A DNA stretch of 64,000 bases from Aedoeadaptatus nemausensis (lineage in GTDB: Bacteria; Bacillota; Clostridia; Tissierellales; Peptoniphilaceae), in NCBI RefSeq assembly GCF_903819165.1, contig NZ_CAIJCS010000028.1, positions 1 through 64,000 of the forward strand, in the 5' to 3' direction. A model generated the notes under the pieces. The model did not search any database. It saw only the letters and a program-made list of their open reading frames with translations, and was not told the DNA's origin. Both the position numbers and the translations under genes were made by a program. Below are positions 40,991-50,433 of this stretch, piece after piece; the stretch's first letter is position 1; every line of letters begins with the position of its first letter.

Positions 40991-42012
40991 AACGCCGCAC
41001 CGTCGTCATCGCAGTTCTGGCTGCGGGCCTCGTCCTTTCCGCTTATTTCGGCCTAACCCTGGGCTATGCGTCCATTTCAAAGGGAGATATTTTAGATGCC
41101 TTAGGTTCTTTATTCGGCAGGCCCGTTCATGTATCCCCGGCGACACAGGCGATTATTTTAGATATTCGCCTGCCTCGGGTGCTTCTCGCTCTTTTGACGG
41201 GGGTGGCCCTCGCCGTGTCGGGGCTCGTGATGCAGGCGGTTGTGGGAAATCCGGTGGCGGATCCCTACATTTTGGGGATTTCCTCCGGAGCGTCTCTCGG
41301 CGCCACTCTCGCCATCGTGCTCGGCGTGTTTTCCGCCTTCGGAAGTATCGGCGTGGGTATTTCCGCCTTTTGCTTCGCCTTGGCCACATCGTTTTTCGTG
41401 CTCTTTCTTTCGAAAATCGGCGGCCGCGCCACGAGCGAGCGGCTGATTTTGTCGGGCATGGCCATTTCCACGGCGGCCTCGAGCCTTTCTACGCTTCTCG
41501 TCTACACGGCGAAGAATCGCGACGCCATTCGAGAGGTGAGCTTTTGGCTTATGGGTTCCCTTGCAGGAGCCAAGCTTTCGGACATCGCCCTCCTGGGGCC
41601 GGTGATTTTGCTCTTGGTATTGTTTCTCGCCACACAGAGCCGCCATTTAAATCTTCTTCTTTTGGGAGATGAAGCCGCCCACAGTTTAGGCGTCGATCTG
41701 GCTCTTCTTCGCACGGTCTATACGGTGGTGGTCTCCGTGCTAGTGGGCCTCGTGGTCTACACATCGGGCACCATCGGTTTTGTGGGCCTGATCGTTCCCC
41801 ATATGGCGCGCTTTCTCGTGGGAGGGAATCACAAGCATCTCCTTCCCGTGGTGGTGCTCTTAGGGGGGATGCTCTTAATGTGGGCCGATGTAGTGGCCCG
41901 AAACGCCATTCCCGGGGGCGAACTTCCCACAGGTGTGGTGGTTTCCGTCGTCGGCGCTCCTTTCTTCGTCTACCTCATCGTTCAGCGTGGGCGAAAGGGG
42001 GCGTGGTCATGA
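40987..42012 (+). CDS. btuC: FecCD/BtuC-family ABC permease
   Basis: 341 residues, about ten helices. Family landmarks are ISKGDILDAL near the start, IRLPRVLLALLTGVALAVSG, DPYILGISSGASLGA, and GFVGLIVPHMARFLVG (the coupling region). ATG 40987 overlaps the btuF stop by 4 nt, and its own stop overlaps btuD. Forms the membrane channel of the corrinoid importer. Confidence 0.88.
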   Translation: MKRRTVVIAVLAAGLVLSAYFGLTLGYASISKGDILDALGSLFGRPVHVSPATQAIILDIRLPRVLLALLTGVALAVSGLVMQAVVGNPVADPYILGISSGASLGATLAIVLGVFSAFGSIGVGISAFCFALATSFFVLFLSKIGGRATSERLILSGMAISTAASSLSTLLVYTAKNRDAIREVSFWLMGSLAGAKLSDIALLGPVILLLVLFLATQSRHLNLLLLGDEAAHSLGVDLALLRTVYTVVVSVLVGLVVYTSGTIGFVGLIVPHMARFLVGGNHKHLLPVVVLLGGMLLMWADVVARNAIPGGELPTGVVVSVVGAPFFVYLIVQRGRKGAWS

Positions 42013-42749
42013 TTTCGGTGGAAAATTTAAAGGTTTCCATAGGCAAGAAAAAGATTTTAAAAAATATAGGTTTTACTGCGAAGGACGGAGAATTTGTGGC
42101 CCTTATCGGGCCCAACGGTTCGGGGAAGAGCACCCTTTTAAGATCTGTCGCCGGCATGATTCCCTACGAGGGGAGTATTTCCCTCGACGGAAAAGAGATC
42201 ACCCACATGAAGCGGAGAGATTACGCCAAGCGAATGGCCATGGTGAGCCAGTTTAACGACGGCGCTTTCGAGCTTACGGTCATGGACATGGTGCTGATGG
42301 GCAGATCCCCCTATCATTCCTTTTGGGAGAGCGAAGGGGAGGAGGATAGGGCTCTCGCGGAAAAAGCCCTCGAGAAAGTGGGGCTTTGGGATTTTCGGCA
42401 TCGCCCTCTCGGCGAACTTTCGGGAGGGGAGCGGCAGCGGGCGGTCCTCGCCCGGGCCTTCGTGCAGGAAACGGACCATATGCTCTTAGATGAGGCCACC
42501 AATCACCTGGATGTTTATTACCAAATGAGCATCCTCTCCCTGGTAAAATCATCGGGGGCTACGGTTATCGCCGCTCTACACGATATCAATCACGCCCTTC
42601 GCTTTGCCGATGCCATCGTCGCTCTAAAAGAGGGCGAGGTTTTATTTCATAAAACTCCCAAAACTGTCGACGAAAAAGATCTCTTCGACCTTTACGGAAC
42701 CGAAGCTTTTATCGGCGAGGTAAAAGGAGAGCGCGTCGTGCGTTATTGA
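42009..42749 (+). CDS. btuD: cobalamin-type ABC transporter ATPase
   Basis: 246 residues from ATG 42009, which overlaps the permease stop (ATGA). Walker A GPNGSGKS, Q-loop VSQFNDGAFEL, signature LSGGERQR, Walker B HMLLDEATNHLD, and the switch His in AALHDINHAL. Energises BtuC. Last gene; a TTCG-loop terminator overlaps the stop. Confidence 0.88.
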   Translation: MISVENLKVSIGKKKILKNIGFTAKDGEFVALIGPNGSGKSTLLRSVAGMIPYEGSISLDGKEITHMKRRDYAKRMAMVSQFNDGAFELTVMDMVLMGRSPYHSFWESEGEEDRALAEKALEKVGLWDFRHRPLGELSGGERQRAVLARAFVQETDHMLLDEATNHLDVYYQMSILSLVKSSGATVIAALHDINHALRFADAIVALKEGEVLFHKTPKTVDEKDLFDLYGTEAFIGEVKGERVVRY

Positions 42750-42773
42750 AGCATCCTTCGGGATGCTTTTTTA
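42749..42773 (+). terminator. terminator of the cobalamin operon
   Basis: AAGCATCC-TTCG-GGATGCTT followed by a T run. Confidence 0.92.
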
Positions 42774-42980
42774 ATCTATGCAAATGTTTCTATGATTTTC
42801 CTGCAGTTTTCAAAAATAAATTTTAGAAATTTATAGATCATAAGATGATGAAGGAATAGGGTAAACGTCGCATATTCTCCACGATCTCCACTATCTTTTT
42901 CGCCACATTATGCAAGCGGATTACTTAGATAGCACACTAAAGCAAATGGCTATTTTGCAAGCAATTTCACGGCTCCTCGG

Positions 42981-43009
42981 TTTACTTTGTTCTATGAAAG
43001 CTATATAAT
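42981..43009 (+). promoter_or_regulatory. promoter of the proline-peptide operon
   Basis: TTTACT (42981-42986), 17-bp spacer, TATAAT (43004-43009). The preceding stretch 42774-42980 shows no gene, only AT-rich sequence with AAATTTCTAAAATTTA-like dyads. Confidence 0.7.
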
Positions 43010-43046
43010 ATTTCAGTAAGAAAGTATCTTGAATCGAAAGGAGTCT

Positions 43047-44834
43047 ATGGTGCGACAACAAGTTGAACAGCTGCTTTCCCTTATGAAGGAAAGAGACATC
43101 GATGTTTATATCGTGCCGTCTGAAGATTTTCATCAAAGCGAATATGTGGGCGAATATTTTAAAGCCCGCGGATATATCTCCGGCTTTACAGGAAGTGCCG
43201 GTACCGTCGTAGCGACGGCCGATGAAGTATGTCTTTGGACCGACGGACGTTATTTCCTACAAGCGACGGATCAATTAAAAGATACGGGCATTCGCTTGCA
43301 AAAAATGGGCGAACCCGGCGTGCCTACGATTTTGGAATATGTTAAAGAACATCTTCCCAAAGGCGGTACATTAGGTTTCGACGGCCGTACGATTTCCGTA
43401 TCCGACGGTGCGGACTATGAAGCTGTCGTAGAGGAAAAGGAAGGTACCATTACTTATAATATGGACCTCGTCGGCGATTTCTGGGAAGATCGCCCGCCTC
43501 TTTCCGAAAAGAAAGCCTTTAAGCTTTCCGAAGACATTACCGGCGAAAGTGCCGAATCGAAACTCGCGCGTATTCGCAAGGTTATGGAAGAAAAGGGAAC
43601 GGACACCCACATCGTCGCATCCTTAGACGACGTCTGCTGGATTTTAAATATCCGCGGCGACGACATTTTATTCTCACCCATCGTCTTGAGCTACGCCGTG
43701 ATTACCATGGACGACATGGTGATTTTCATCGACGAAGCAAAACTCGACGACGACATGAAGAAAGAATTTAAAGAGCTGAACATCTCCATTCGTCCTTACA
43801 ACGCTATTTACGAATATGTGAAGGATTTAAAGGATCGCTCCATTTTAATCGATCCTTCCAAGATGAACTACGCGCTCTATGAAAATATTCCCGCTGAAAA
43901 TCACGTAGTGGAAGCGGCCAATCCTTCTATCATCATGAAAGCCATGAAGAACGAAACCGAACTTAAGAACATGGCCATCGCCCACGTTAAAGACGGCGTC
44001 GCCTGGACTAAGTTTATGTATTGGCTGAAGAAAAACATCGGCAAAGAAGAAATCACCGAAATCGGCGCCAGCGATAAACTGGAAGACTTCCGCAAAGAGC
44101 AAGAAGGTTATATGTGGCCCTCTTTCGCGCCCATCAGCGGCTACGGAAAACACGCCGCCATCGTGCACTACTCCGCCGATGAAGAGAGCGACATTCCCTT
44201 GGAAGCGAAAGGCCTCTACCTTTCCGATACGGGTTCGAACTTTGCAGAAGGTTCCACCGACATTACCCGTACCATCGCCCTCGGCGAACTGACCGACGAA
44301 GAGATCTACCATTTTACCCTCGTATTAAAGAGCCATTTAGGTCTCGCCCTGGTGAAATTCCTCCACGGAGCTCACGGCTATTCCTTAGACTACGCCGCAA
44401 GAAAGCCCTTCTGGGATCATCACTTAGATTTTAAACACGGTACCGGCCACGGCATCGGCCAACTTTTAAATATTCACGAAGGACCCACGGGCTTCCGCTA
44501 TAAAATCAATATAGCGAAAAATGAACACCATCAAATCGAACCGGGCATGATTATTACCAATGAACCGGGAATCTATATCGCTGAAAAACACGGCATTCGC
44601 TTGGAAAACTGCATGGTCGTCGTAAAAGACGATACCAACGAATACGGCACTTGGATGCATCTGGAGCCCATTACGCTGGTTCCCTTCGATCTCGATGCAG
44701 TGGATGTATCTCTGCTTACAAGCGAAGAAATAGCCTATTTAAACGGCTACAATGAATTAGTTTTCAAGACCATTTCGCCCTATTTAGAGGATGAAGAGGT
44801 AGAATGGCTGAAAAAATATACAAAACAACTTTAG
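43047..44834 (+). CDS. pepP: Xaa-Pro aminopeptidase P-like M24 peptidase
   Basis: 595 residues, the long three-domain form. Two creatinase-type N-terminal domains (GYISGFTGSAGTVVATAD; then VASLDDVCWILNIRG) precede the M24 pita-bread domain with metal ligands Asp in LSDTGSNF and STDITRT, His in HGTGHGIGQ, Glu in ITNEPGIY and RLENCMV. It removes N-terminal residues ahead of proline. ATG 43047 follows AAAGGAG closely (3 nt); GTG 43050 is possible. First of four co-directional genes for proline-peptide use. Confidence 0.9.
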   Translation: MVRQQVEQLLSLMKERDIDVYIVPSEDFHQSEYVGEYFKARGYISGFTGSAGTVVATADEVCLWTDGRYFLQATDQLKDTGIRLQKMGEPGVPTILEYVKEHLPKGGTLGFDGRTISVSDGADYEAVVEEKEGTITYNMDLVGDFWEDRPPLSEKKAFKLSEDITGESAESKLARIRKVMEEKGTDTHIVASLDDVCWILNIRGDDILFSPIVLSYAVITMDDMVIFIDEAKLDDDMKKEFKELNISIRPYNAIYEYVKDLKDRSILIDPSKMNYALYENIPAENHVVEAANPSIIMKAMKNETELKNMAIAHVKDGVAWTKFMYWLKKNIGKEEITEIGASDKLEDFRKEQEGYMWPSFAPISGYGKHAAIVHYSADEESDIPLEAKGLYLSDTGSNFAEGSTDITRTIALGELTDEEIYHFTLVLKSHLGLALVKFLHGAHGYSLDYAARKPFWDHHLDFKHGTGHGIGQLLNIHEGPTGFRYKINIAKNEHHQIEPGMIITNEPGIYIAEKHGIRLENCMVVVKDDTNEYGTWMHLEPITLVPFDLDAVDVSLLTSEEIAYLNGYNELVFKTISPYLEDEEVEWLKKYTKQL

Positions 44835-44843
44835 GAGGAAAAC

Positions 44844-46175
44844 ATGAACACTAAAACCAAGATGCCCTTCGGTTTTTATGTCGTTTCCATCGGTTTCTCA
44901 TTAGAACGTTTTGCATTCTATTCTGCAAAATGGTTGATGACGGTAATGGTTGCAGCTGCTATCGTCAACGGAGGCCTTGGAATGACAGATGCCGATGCGG
45001 CCAAAATGAGCGCAAACCTCGTCGCCTGGACTTATGTCGCGCCTGTAGCCGGCTCGATTATCTCCGACCGCTTTATCGGTGCAAGATACTTGATCCCCGT
45101 CGGGATGGTCCTTATGGGAGCGGGCTATTTAATCGGTTGGCAAGCTACTACTCCGGCAATGATCAATATAATGATCGCCGTCGTCTCCATCGGTACCGGT
45201 TTATTTAAGCCTCAATCCAATGCTATTACCGGCCGTCTGTTCGACGATCCGAAAGTACTGGACTCCGCATATTCCTTGCAATATTCTTTCGTTAATATCG
45301 GTTCCTTTATCGGGACGACCATTATCGGTATTTTGGCTATCAGCAAAGGCTATTCCTTCTGCTTCTTAGTTTGCGGCATCATTATGTTCATCAACGCCAT
45401 TTGGTTTATCTTCGGCTGGAGATACCTCGGCGATGCAGGTAAAAAACCCTTTAAAGTCGACGAACGTAAAGCCCTCGACGAAGAAGCTGAGGCAAAAGAA
45501 GAAAAACGTCCTCTTACCGACACTGAACTGAAACGTGTAGGCGCCATCGTTCTCGTATCGGCATTCTCCACCATTTTCTGGCTCTTCTGGTACTTGGCAT
45601 ACATGCCCGTTTACTTCCACTGGGCAGGCGACAACCCGGCAGCCAACTGGATGATCGGCGGATTCGAAGTACCCACCGCATGGTTCGACTCGTTGAACGC
45701 ACTATGCTGCATTACCATGGGTCCCCTTCTCGGTGCTTTCTGGGCTAAGCGTGCAAGAAGCCCCAAAGGCGACTTCAACATGTTCCAAAAAACATCCTTC
45801 GGTATGTTGCTCTTAGGTCTCGCTTATATTATTTTCGCCGTGGCCGACATTGCAAGAGGCAACAACCTCGCCAACCTCGGTTGGATCGTGGCCTTCGGCA
45901 TTACCTTATCCTTAGGTGAAATGGTATTCTCTCCCCTTGGAAACTCCTTTATTTCCAAGTTTGCTCCGGCAAGACTCTTATCGGTAATGATGAGTGTCTG
46001 GACACTTGCCGTATTCGCATCGGCTAAGACCTACGGCTATCTCTATGAATTCACCTTGAAGTTCCCCTTCGCCAAAACTTATTTTGTTATTGCGGCCATC
46101 GCCATTGTGTGCGGTCTCATCCTCTTCGCCGTAAGCCCGAAATTAAACAATTTAGTAGTGGAACACGAAGACTAA
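44844..46175 (+). CDS. POT/PTR2-family peptide:proton symporter
   Basis: 443 residues, about twelve helices. The proton-coupling ExxER motif appears as SLERFAFYS in helix 1, followed by GSIISDRFIGARYLIPVG and GTGLFKPQSNAITG, all characteristic of di/tripeptide transporters. A hydrophilic loop (~203-232, DERKALDEEAEAKEEK) divides the two halves. AGGAGG precedes ATG 44844, 9 nt after pepP. Imports short peptides, probably proline-containing ones given its neighbours (inference). Confidence 0.88.
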   Translation: MNTKTKMPFGFYVVSIGFSLERFAFYSAKWLMTVMVAAAIVNGGLGMTDADAAKMSANLVAWTYVAPVAGSIISDRFIGARYLIPVGMVLMGAGYLIGWQATTPAMINIMIAVVSIGTGLFKPQSNAITGRLFDDPKVLDSAYSLQYSFVNIGSFIGTTIIGILAISKGYSFCFLVCGIIMFINAIWFIFGWRYLGDAGKKPFKVDERKALDEEAEAKEEKRPLTDTELKRVGAIVLVSAFSTIFWLFWYLAYMPVYFHWAGDNPAANWMIGGFEVPTAWFDSLNALCCITMGPLLGAFWAKRARSPKGDFNMFQKTSFGMLLLGLAYIIFAVADIARGNNLANLGWIVAFGITLSLGEMVFSPLGNSFISKFAPARLLSVMMSVWTLAVFASAKTYGYLYEFTLKFPFAKTYFVIAAIAIVCGLILFAVSPKLNNLVVEHED

Positions 46176-46209
46176 ATAGCTATTGTTTGGTTACTGAAAG
46201 GAGCCTAAC

Positions 46210-47295
46210 ATGAATCAAGAACGTCTTAATCGTATACTACAAGGCATGAAAGACCGCGGCGTCGACGAAATGATCATTTCCGACCCCATCGCAATTTACT
46301 ATTTGCTCGGCAGAAAGATCGTTCCCGGCGAACGCATGCTCGTACTCTACATCAATATCGACGGAACGACCAAGCTCGTAATTAACGAATTGTTCCCCCA
46401 AGACGGCGATGTAGGTGTCGATCTCGTTTGGTACAATGACATCGACGACGGCGTAAAAATTCTTTCCGATCATATGACCGAAGGAAAAGTCATCGGTATC
46501 GATAAGAACTGGGCAAGCCACTTCCTTCTTCGCCTTCAAGAACTTCATCCCGAACTCAAATACGTCAACGGCTCCGAAATCGTCGACGACGTACGCCAAA
46601 TTAAGGATGAGGAAGAAAAACAGCTGATGCGCGATTCGTCCAAAATCTGCGACGAAGTAATGAAAGAGCTCATTCCCTGGGTCGTTAAAGGCCTTACGGA
46701 AAACGAACTCGGCGACAAAGTAAAAGAACTTTTCGCTAAACACGGCGTTACGGAAATGTCCTTCGATCCCATTACCGCATACGGCCGCGGCGGCGCCGAC
46801 CCGCACCACGTTACCGACGATTCCAAGGGTAAGCGAGGCGATTCCGTCGTCCTCGATATCGGCGGATTCTACAAAGGTTACGCTTCGGATATGACCCGTA
46901 CGGTCTTTATCGGCGAAGTCAGCGAAAAAGCTCGCGAAGTTTACGAAATCGTAAAAGAAGCGAACCTTCGCGGTATTGCCGCTGCAAAACCGGGCAATCG
47001 CATGTGCGATGTGGACCTGGCTTGCCGCGACTATATCGAATCCAAAGGCTACGGCGAATACTTTACGCACCGTACCGGCCACTCTATCGGCTTGGAAGAC
47101 CACGAAGTCGGCGACGTTTCCTCTGTAAACGAAGCCATCATTCGTCCGGGTCAATGTTTCTCCGTCGAACCGGGTATCTATTTATTAGATGAAGGTATCG
47201 GCGTGCGCGTAGAAGACCTCGTCATCATCACTGAAGACGGATGCGAAGTCTTAAACTCTGTTACGAAAGACCTCATTGTCGTAGAGGAGGAATAA
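46210..47295 (+). CDS. M24 Xaa-Pro peptidase (PepQ/PepP-like)
   Basis: 361 residues, the short two-domain form. N-terminal creatinase domain (YYLLGRKIVPGERMLVLY), catalytic domain with Asp in VVLDIGGFYKG and ASDMTRTVF, His in HRTGHSIGLE, Glu in SVEPGIYL and RVEDLVII. Cleaves Xaa-Pro bonds in dipeptides or longer peptides. AAAGGAG precedes the ATG 35 bp after the transporter. Two M24 enzymes of different size in one operon suggest sequential action on proline-rich peptides. Confidence 0.9.
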   Translation: MNQERLNRILQGMKDRGVDEMIISDPIAIYYLLGRKIVPGERMLVLYINIDGTTKLVINELFPQDGDVGVDLVWYNDIDDGVKILSDHMTEGKVIGIDKNWASHFLLRLQELHPELKYVNGSEIVDDVRQIKDEEEKQLMRDSSKICDEVMKELIPWVVKGLTENELGDKVKELFAKHGVTEMSFDPITAYGRGGADPHHVTDDSKGKRGDSVVLDIGGFYKGYASDMTRTVFIGEVSEKAREVYEIVKEANLRGIAAAKPGNRMCDVDLACRDYIESKGYGEYFTHRTGHSIGLEDHEVGDVSSVNEAIIRPGQCFSVEPGIYLLDEGIGVRVEDLVIITEDGCEVLNSVTKDLIVVEEE

Positions 47296-47296
47296 A

Positions 47297-48184
47297 ATGG
47301 TAGCCGTTCGAGAAGGTCGTATGCCCTTTAAGGGATTCGAAACCTATTACAGAATTACCAATCCCGACGGGAAAAAAGCCCCCCTCGTTCTCCTTCACGG
47401 AGGACCGGGGAGTACCCACAATTATTTCGAAGGATTTGATAAACTGGCGGAATCCATCGATCGCCCCATTATAATGTACGATCAAATCGGCTGTGGCCTT
47501 TCGGCGACACCCGGTCACACGGAACTTTATAATGCCGAGGTTTGGATGGAAGAGCTCGATGCCTTGAGAGACCATCTCGGACTCGAAAAAGTGCATCTAC
47601 TAGGTCAGTCCTGGGGCGGGATGCTCGCCATTTCCTACATGATGGAAAAAGATCCTGAAGGTGTACAATCCATCGTGTTGTCGTCCACTCTTCACTCCGC
47701 AAAATATTGGAGAGAAGAACAATGGCGCAGAATCTACCGCTTTATGTCGAAAGAAGATCAGGAGACATTTAAAAAAGCGGAAGCCAGCGACGATTACGAC
47801 GATCCCGCTTATTTAGAAGCTTTGGATCGCTTTATGGACCTCTATTGCGGCCCGACCATCGACGAACAATCACCGGAATATTTGACGCGCAAAAAAGAAA
47901 ATAGTGGCGAAGTCTATGTAACGGGCTGGGGCGCCAACGAATTCGGTCCTACGGGTACACTGGCAGGATACGATTACGTCGGTAAACTTTCGAAGATTAC
48001 CGTACCCGCCCTGGTCATTAACGGCCAAATGGATCTTTCCAGCTGCTTTATTTCTAAAGGCATGGCCGACGAGCTTCCCAACAGCCGTTGGGAACTGTTC
48101 CGCTATTCACGCCATATGTGCTTTGTAGAGGAAGAAGAAAAATACTTCGACTTAATGCGTGAATGGCTCGGCGACAAAGAATAA
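47297..48184 (+). CDS. pip: prolyl iminopeptidase (alpha/beta hydrolase)
   Basis: 295 residues. HGGPGSTHNYF (oxyanion loop), nucleophile Ser in LLGQSWGGMLA (~107), Asp in VINGQMDLSS (~240) and His in YSRHMCFVEE (~265) are as in S33 prolyl iminopeptidases/tricorn-interacting F1-type enzymes, which free N-terminal proline. ATG 47297 lies 1 nt after the preceding stop with GAGGAGG upstream. Completes the operon; a terminator follows. Confidence 0.9.
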   Translation: MVAVREGRMPFKGFETYYRITNPDGKKAPLVLLHGGPGSTHNYFEGFDKLAESIDRPIIMYDQIGCGLSATPGHTELYNAEVWMEELDALRDHLGLEKVHLLGQSWGGMLAISYMMEKDPEGVQSIVLSSTLHSAKYWREEQWRRIYRFMSKEDQETFKKAEASDDYDDPAYLEALDRFMDLYCGPTIDEQSPEYLTRKKENSGEVYVTGWGANEFGPTGTLAGYDYVGKLSKITVPALVINGQMDLSSCFISKGMADELPNSRWELFRYSRHMCFVEEEEKYFDLMREWLGDKE

Positions 48185-48190
48185 AATAAA

Positions 48191-48220
48191 GAAAGACCTC
48201 TTGCAAAAGAGGTCTTTTTT
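48191..48220 (+). terminator. terminator of the proline-peptide operon
   Basis: AAAGACCTCTT and AAGAGGTCTTT stem followed by TTT. Confidence 0.9.
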
Positions 48221-48242
48221 GATGCTTATAAAACATTCGCGT

Positions 48243-49187
48243 TTAAAGTATCTGCAGCATATGGAGGAGTCCGATCCCGATAGGGTAGGTTACGATGGCG
48301 AAGAGGAAGGATGTGGTAATGATCTTCGAGGCCAGTTCGTAGTCGCCGCCCATTTCCCTCGTGTAAATGAAGCAGTTAATAGCGCAGGGCGTGGCCCAAA
48401 AGACGTAGGCGATGCCCAGTTCTACGGCGCTCAATCCCATGATCATACCCAAGGGGATGAGGACGAGGGGAGTCAAAATCGTGCGTATGGTCGCAGAGGT
48501 GAGCACGAGCCCCATATCTTTTTTCACTGATTCGAAACTTAAACTTGCGCCGATAAGGAGGAGGGAAAGGGGCGTACAAAGGGAGGCGAGCAGGCCGATG
48601 CCTTTATCGAGGCCCGCATAGACGGGAATCTCCAGGATATTAAACAGGACGCCGATAAAAATGGCGATGATCATGGGGTTTTTCAGGATCTTCAACAGGA
48701 TTTTTCCCGGATGAAGCCTTTTATCTTCCGATTCCGAATAGAGGGTGAGGATCACGATGGCGAGAATATTGTAAAGGGTCAGGCCGAAGACGGTAATGAC
48801 GATCATATGCTCCGGCGAGGGGGTGCCGTAAAGTGATTCTAAAATGGGGTAGCCTACGTAGACGAAATTGGAGCGAAAGCTGCAATGAACAAAGGCGGAA
48901 AGTTTTTTTCTGTCGCGAATAAAGGGCCGGGCGGCGATCCACGTGGCGAAGAAGACGAGGCAGATCCCGAGTAATATGTAGGCCACGTAAGTTGTGGGCA
49001 GTGATTGGATTTGGGCGCTTCGAATGTCGGAGAAGAGTTTCAGCGGGAGCGCCACGTAAAAAACGATCCAGGTAGAGGTGCTCACAAAGTGTTCGTCTAA
49101 ATAGCCCTTATGTTTGGCTAAAAAGCCGGCGAGAATCACGAAGAAAATGGGAAAAATAATATTGAGTCCGAGTAAAAAATGTGTCAT
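48243..49187 (-). CDS. AEC-family (auxin efflux carrier-like) transporter
   Basis: 314 residues from ATG 49187 (TGGAGGGC upstream), which makes MTHFLLGLNIIFPIFFVIL. About ten helices in two halves, with a GYPILESLYG segment and FIGVLFNILEIPVYAG typical of the AEC/MleP family, which move malate, malonate or other organic anions. The helix SAVELGIAYVFWATPCAINC holds a conserved Pro/Asn site. Monocistronic on the minus strand; substrate unknown. Confidence 0.85.
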   Translation of the reverse strand: MTHFLLGLNIIFPIFFVILAGFLAKHKGYLDEHFVSTSTWIVFYVALPLKLFSDIRSAQIQSLPTTYVAYILLGICLVFFATWIAARPFIRDRKKLSAFVHCSFRSNFVYVGYPILESLYGTPSPEHMIVITVFGLTLYNILAIVILTLYSESEDKRLHPGKILLKILKNPMIIAIFIGVLFNILEIPVYAGLDKGIGLLASLCTPLSLLLIGASLSFESVKKDMGLVLTSATIRTILTPLVLIPLGMIMGLSAVELGIAYVFWATPCAINCFIYTREMGGDYELASKIITTSFLFAIVTYPIGIGLLHMLQIL

Positions 49188-49282
49188 AATGCCCTCCACT
49201 TCGATTATAGTTCAATGATAAACCCTTGTAAATTTTAGAGGAGCATTCTATGATTTAATTAAATCAGGAAAAGGAGGATAGG

Positions 49283-49617
49283 ATGGGCACGGGCGGTTGG
49301 ATTTGTTTTTTACGGCGACACTTTTATTTATTCTCGGAATTTTGTTTTTAATCATCAAAGGTCCGGCGGCGAAATGGTTGGCGGGTATGCAGTACCTCCC
49401 GATAAAAGAACGTAAAGAATATGATCTCGATCGGCTCGCAAAGGATACGGGGAAGCAGTTTTTTTCGTGGGCGGGTCTATTATGGATCGGAGCTTTTCTT
49501 TCCTATGTTTTAAATGATAAGCTCGCCATGGCGGCATTCGGTTTATGGATTCTATTGTTTATTAAAAATACGCACATCGATCCTCGAAAGGATATTGAAC
49601 AATATAAGCGCAATTAA
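49283..49617 (+). pseudogene. DUF3784-like membrane protein with a frameshifted start
   Basis: The C-terminal frame (from TTG 49297) encodes TATLLFILGILFLIIKG, then WLAGMQYLPIKERKEYD and two further hydrophobic segments, as in DUF3784 proteins (~105 residues). TTG 49297 has no ribosome site at the right distance, while ATG 49283 has AAGGAGG 5 nt upstream but is in another frame and stops after 22 codons. One more T in the T6 run (49306-49311) would fuse them into MGTGGWICFFTATLL... . So either a one-base deletion, slippage, or a sequencing error. Confidence 0.6.
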
Positions 49618-49645
49618 AAAGCACGGACTTAGTCTCCGTGCTTTT
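49617..49645. terminator. bidirectional terminator
   Basis: AAAAGCACGGA pairs with TCCGTGCTTTT around a 7-nt loop; lies between the convergent DUF3784-like and YcxB-like genes and includes the stop codon of the latter. Confidence 0.88.
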
Positions 49646-50132
49646 CTGTTTGTTTCTTCAGTTTTTCTAAAAGTGCGTTGAATGCGTCTCGATCTTCTTC
49701 TTTGACGGCCTCTTTCGGAATATAGACGCCGTTTCGCTTGCCGATTTGAAGGATATAGAGGTTTTTCGTTTCCGCTACGCGGATCACGTGGCGATACTCT
49801 ACGGAAAGATGAGCTTTTCCCTGATGGAGTTCCACATCATCGTCTAAGAATCGGAGCATGACCTTATCCTCATCGTCTGTGAGCTTTTTCTCCTGAGTCA
49901 TTAGATCGCGCACACTTAGGGGCACGGTAAAGAGGGCCACTGCCAGGCTCATAAGTCCCGCCGCCATCATGGTGCCCGCTTTAAAATTGTCGCCATCTTT
50001 GAAAAATACGATGGCCATGACGAGGCCCGCCACGCCGACGATATAGCCCCAACGAATGAGCCTCCGAAGAATGTAGCGTATAAATTCCTTCATGTACTCT
50101 CTTGTATTGGTATAAAAAACGGTGAGTTTCAT
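49629..50132 (-). CDS. YcxB-like membrane protein
   Basis: 167 residues. Two close helices (~29-44 and ~54-71) are followed by a cytosolic ~80-residue domain (VELHQGKAHLSVEYRHV, LYILQIGKRNGVYIPKEA, ending in a Lys/Glu helix), the plan of YcxB-like proteins with a PH-like fold. ATG 50132 has GAGAGG upstream. Function not known; close to another small membrane protein. Confidence 0.65.
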   Translation of the reverse strand: MKLTVFYTNTREYMKEFIRYILRRLIRWGYIVGVAGLVMAIVFFKDGDNFKAGTMMAAGLMSLAVALFTVPLSVRDLMTQEKKLTDDEDKVMLRFLDDDVELHQGKAHLSVEYRHVIRVAETKNLYILQIGKRNGVYIPKEAVKEEDRDAFNALLEKLKKQTEKHGD

Positions 50133-50334
50133 ATTTTCCTCTCTTTTTCTTTGGATTAACTTTATTATATCGAAATCTGTTTTCTCATGGCAGTGAAAGA
50201 TTCATAGGCTTTAACTCCCGTGGAGTTTTACTTCTCGAATGAAAATATGTCGTCTTATATTAAATATATTGTCTTATTTGTGAGAGGAAACGATAAAATT
50301 TATGATTTAATACTGTATTCTTTAAATGATTCTA

Positions 50335-50362
50335 TTGTGAGATTTTTTCATCGTTGTATAAT
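50335..50362 (+). promoter_or_regulatory. promoter of the CstA-like gene
   Basis: TTGTGA (50335-50340), 16-bp spacer, TATAAT (50357-50362). Upstream 50133-50334 is AT-rich without a gene. Confidence 0.65.
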
Positions 50363-50433
50363 AAACATACGAAGTTAGATAAACCTTTGATTTTCAAAGG
50401 GACCTGGCTTTGAATTTTATAGGAGGTAAGTTT

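Noticed and set aside
41153-41764. Arg-rich minus-strand frames in the btuC region
   Set aside because: Antisense shadows of the GC-rich permease gene with no ribosome sites.
46237-47154. 305-codon minus-strand frame inside the M24 peptidase gene
   Set aside because: Complete antisense shadow of a well-supported gene; Phe/Val-rich mirror composition and no ribosome site.
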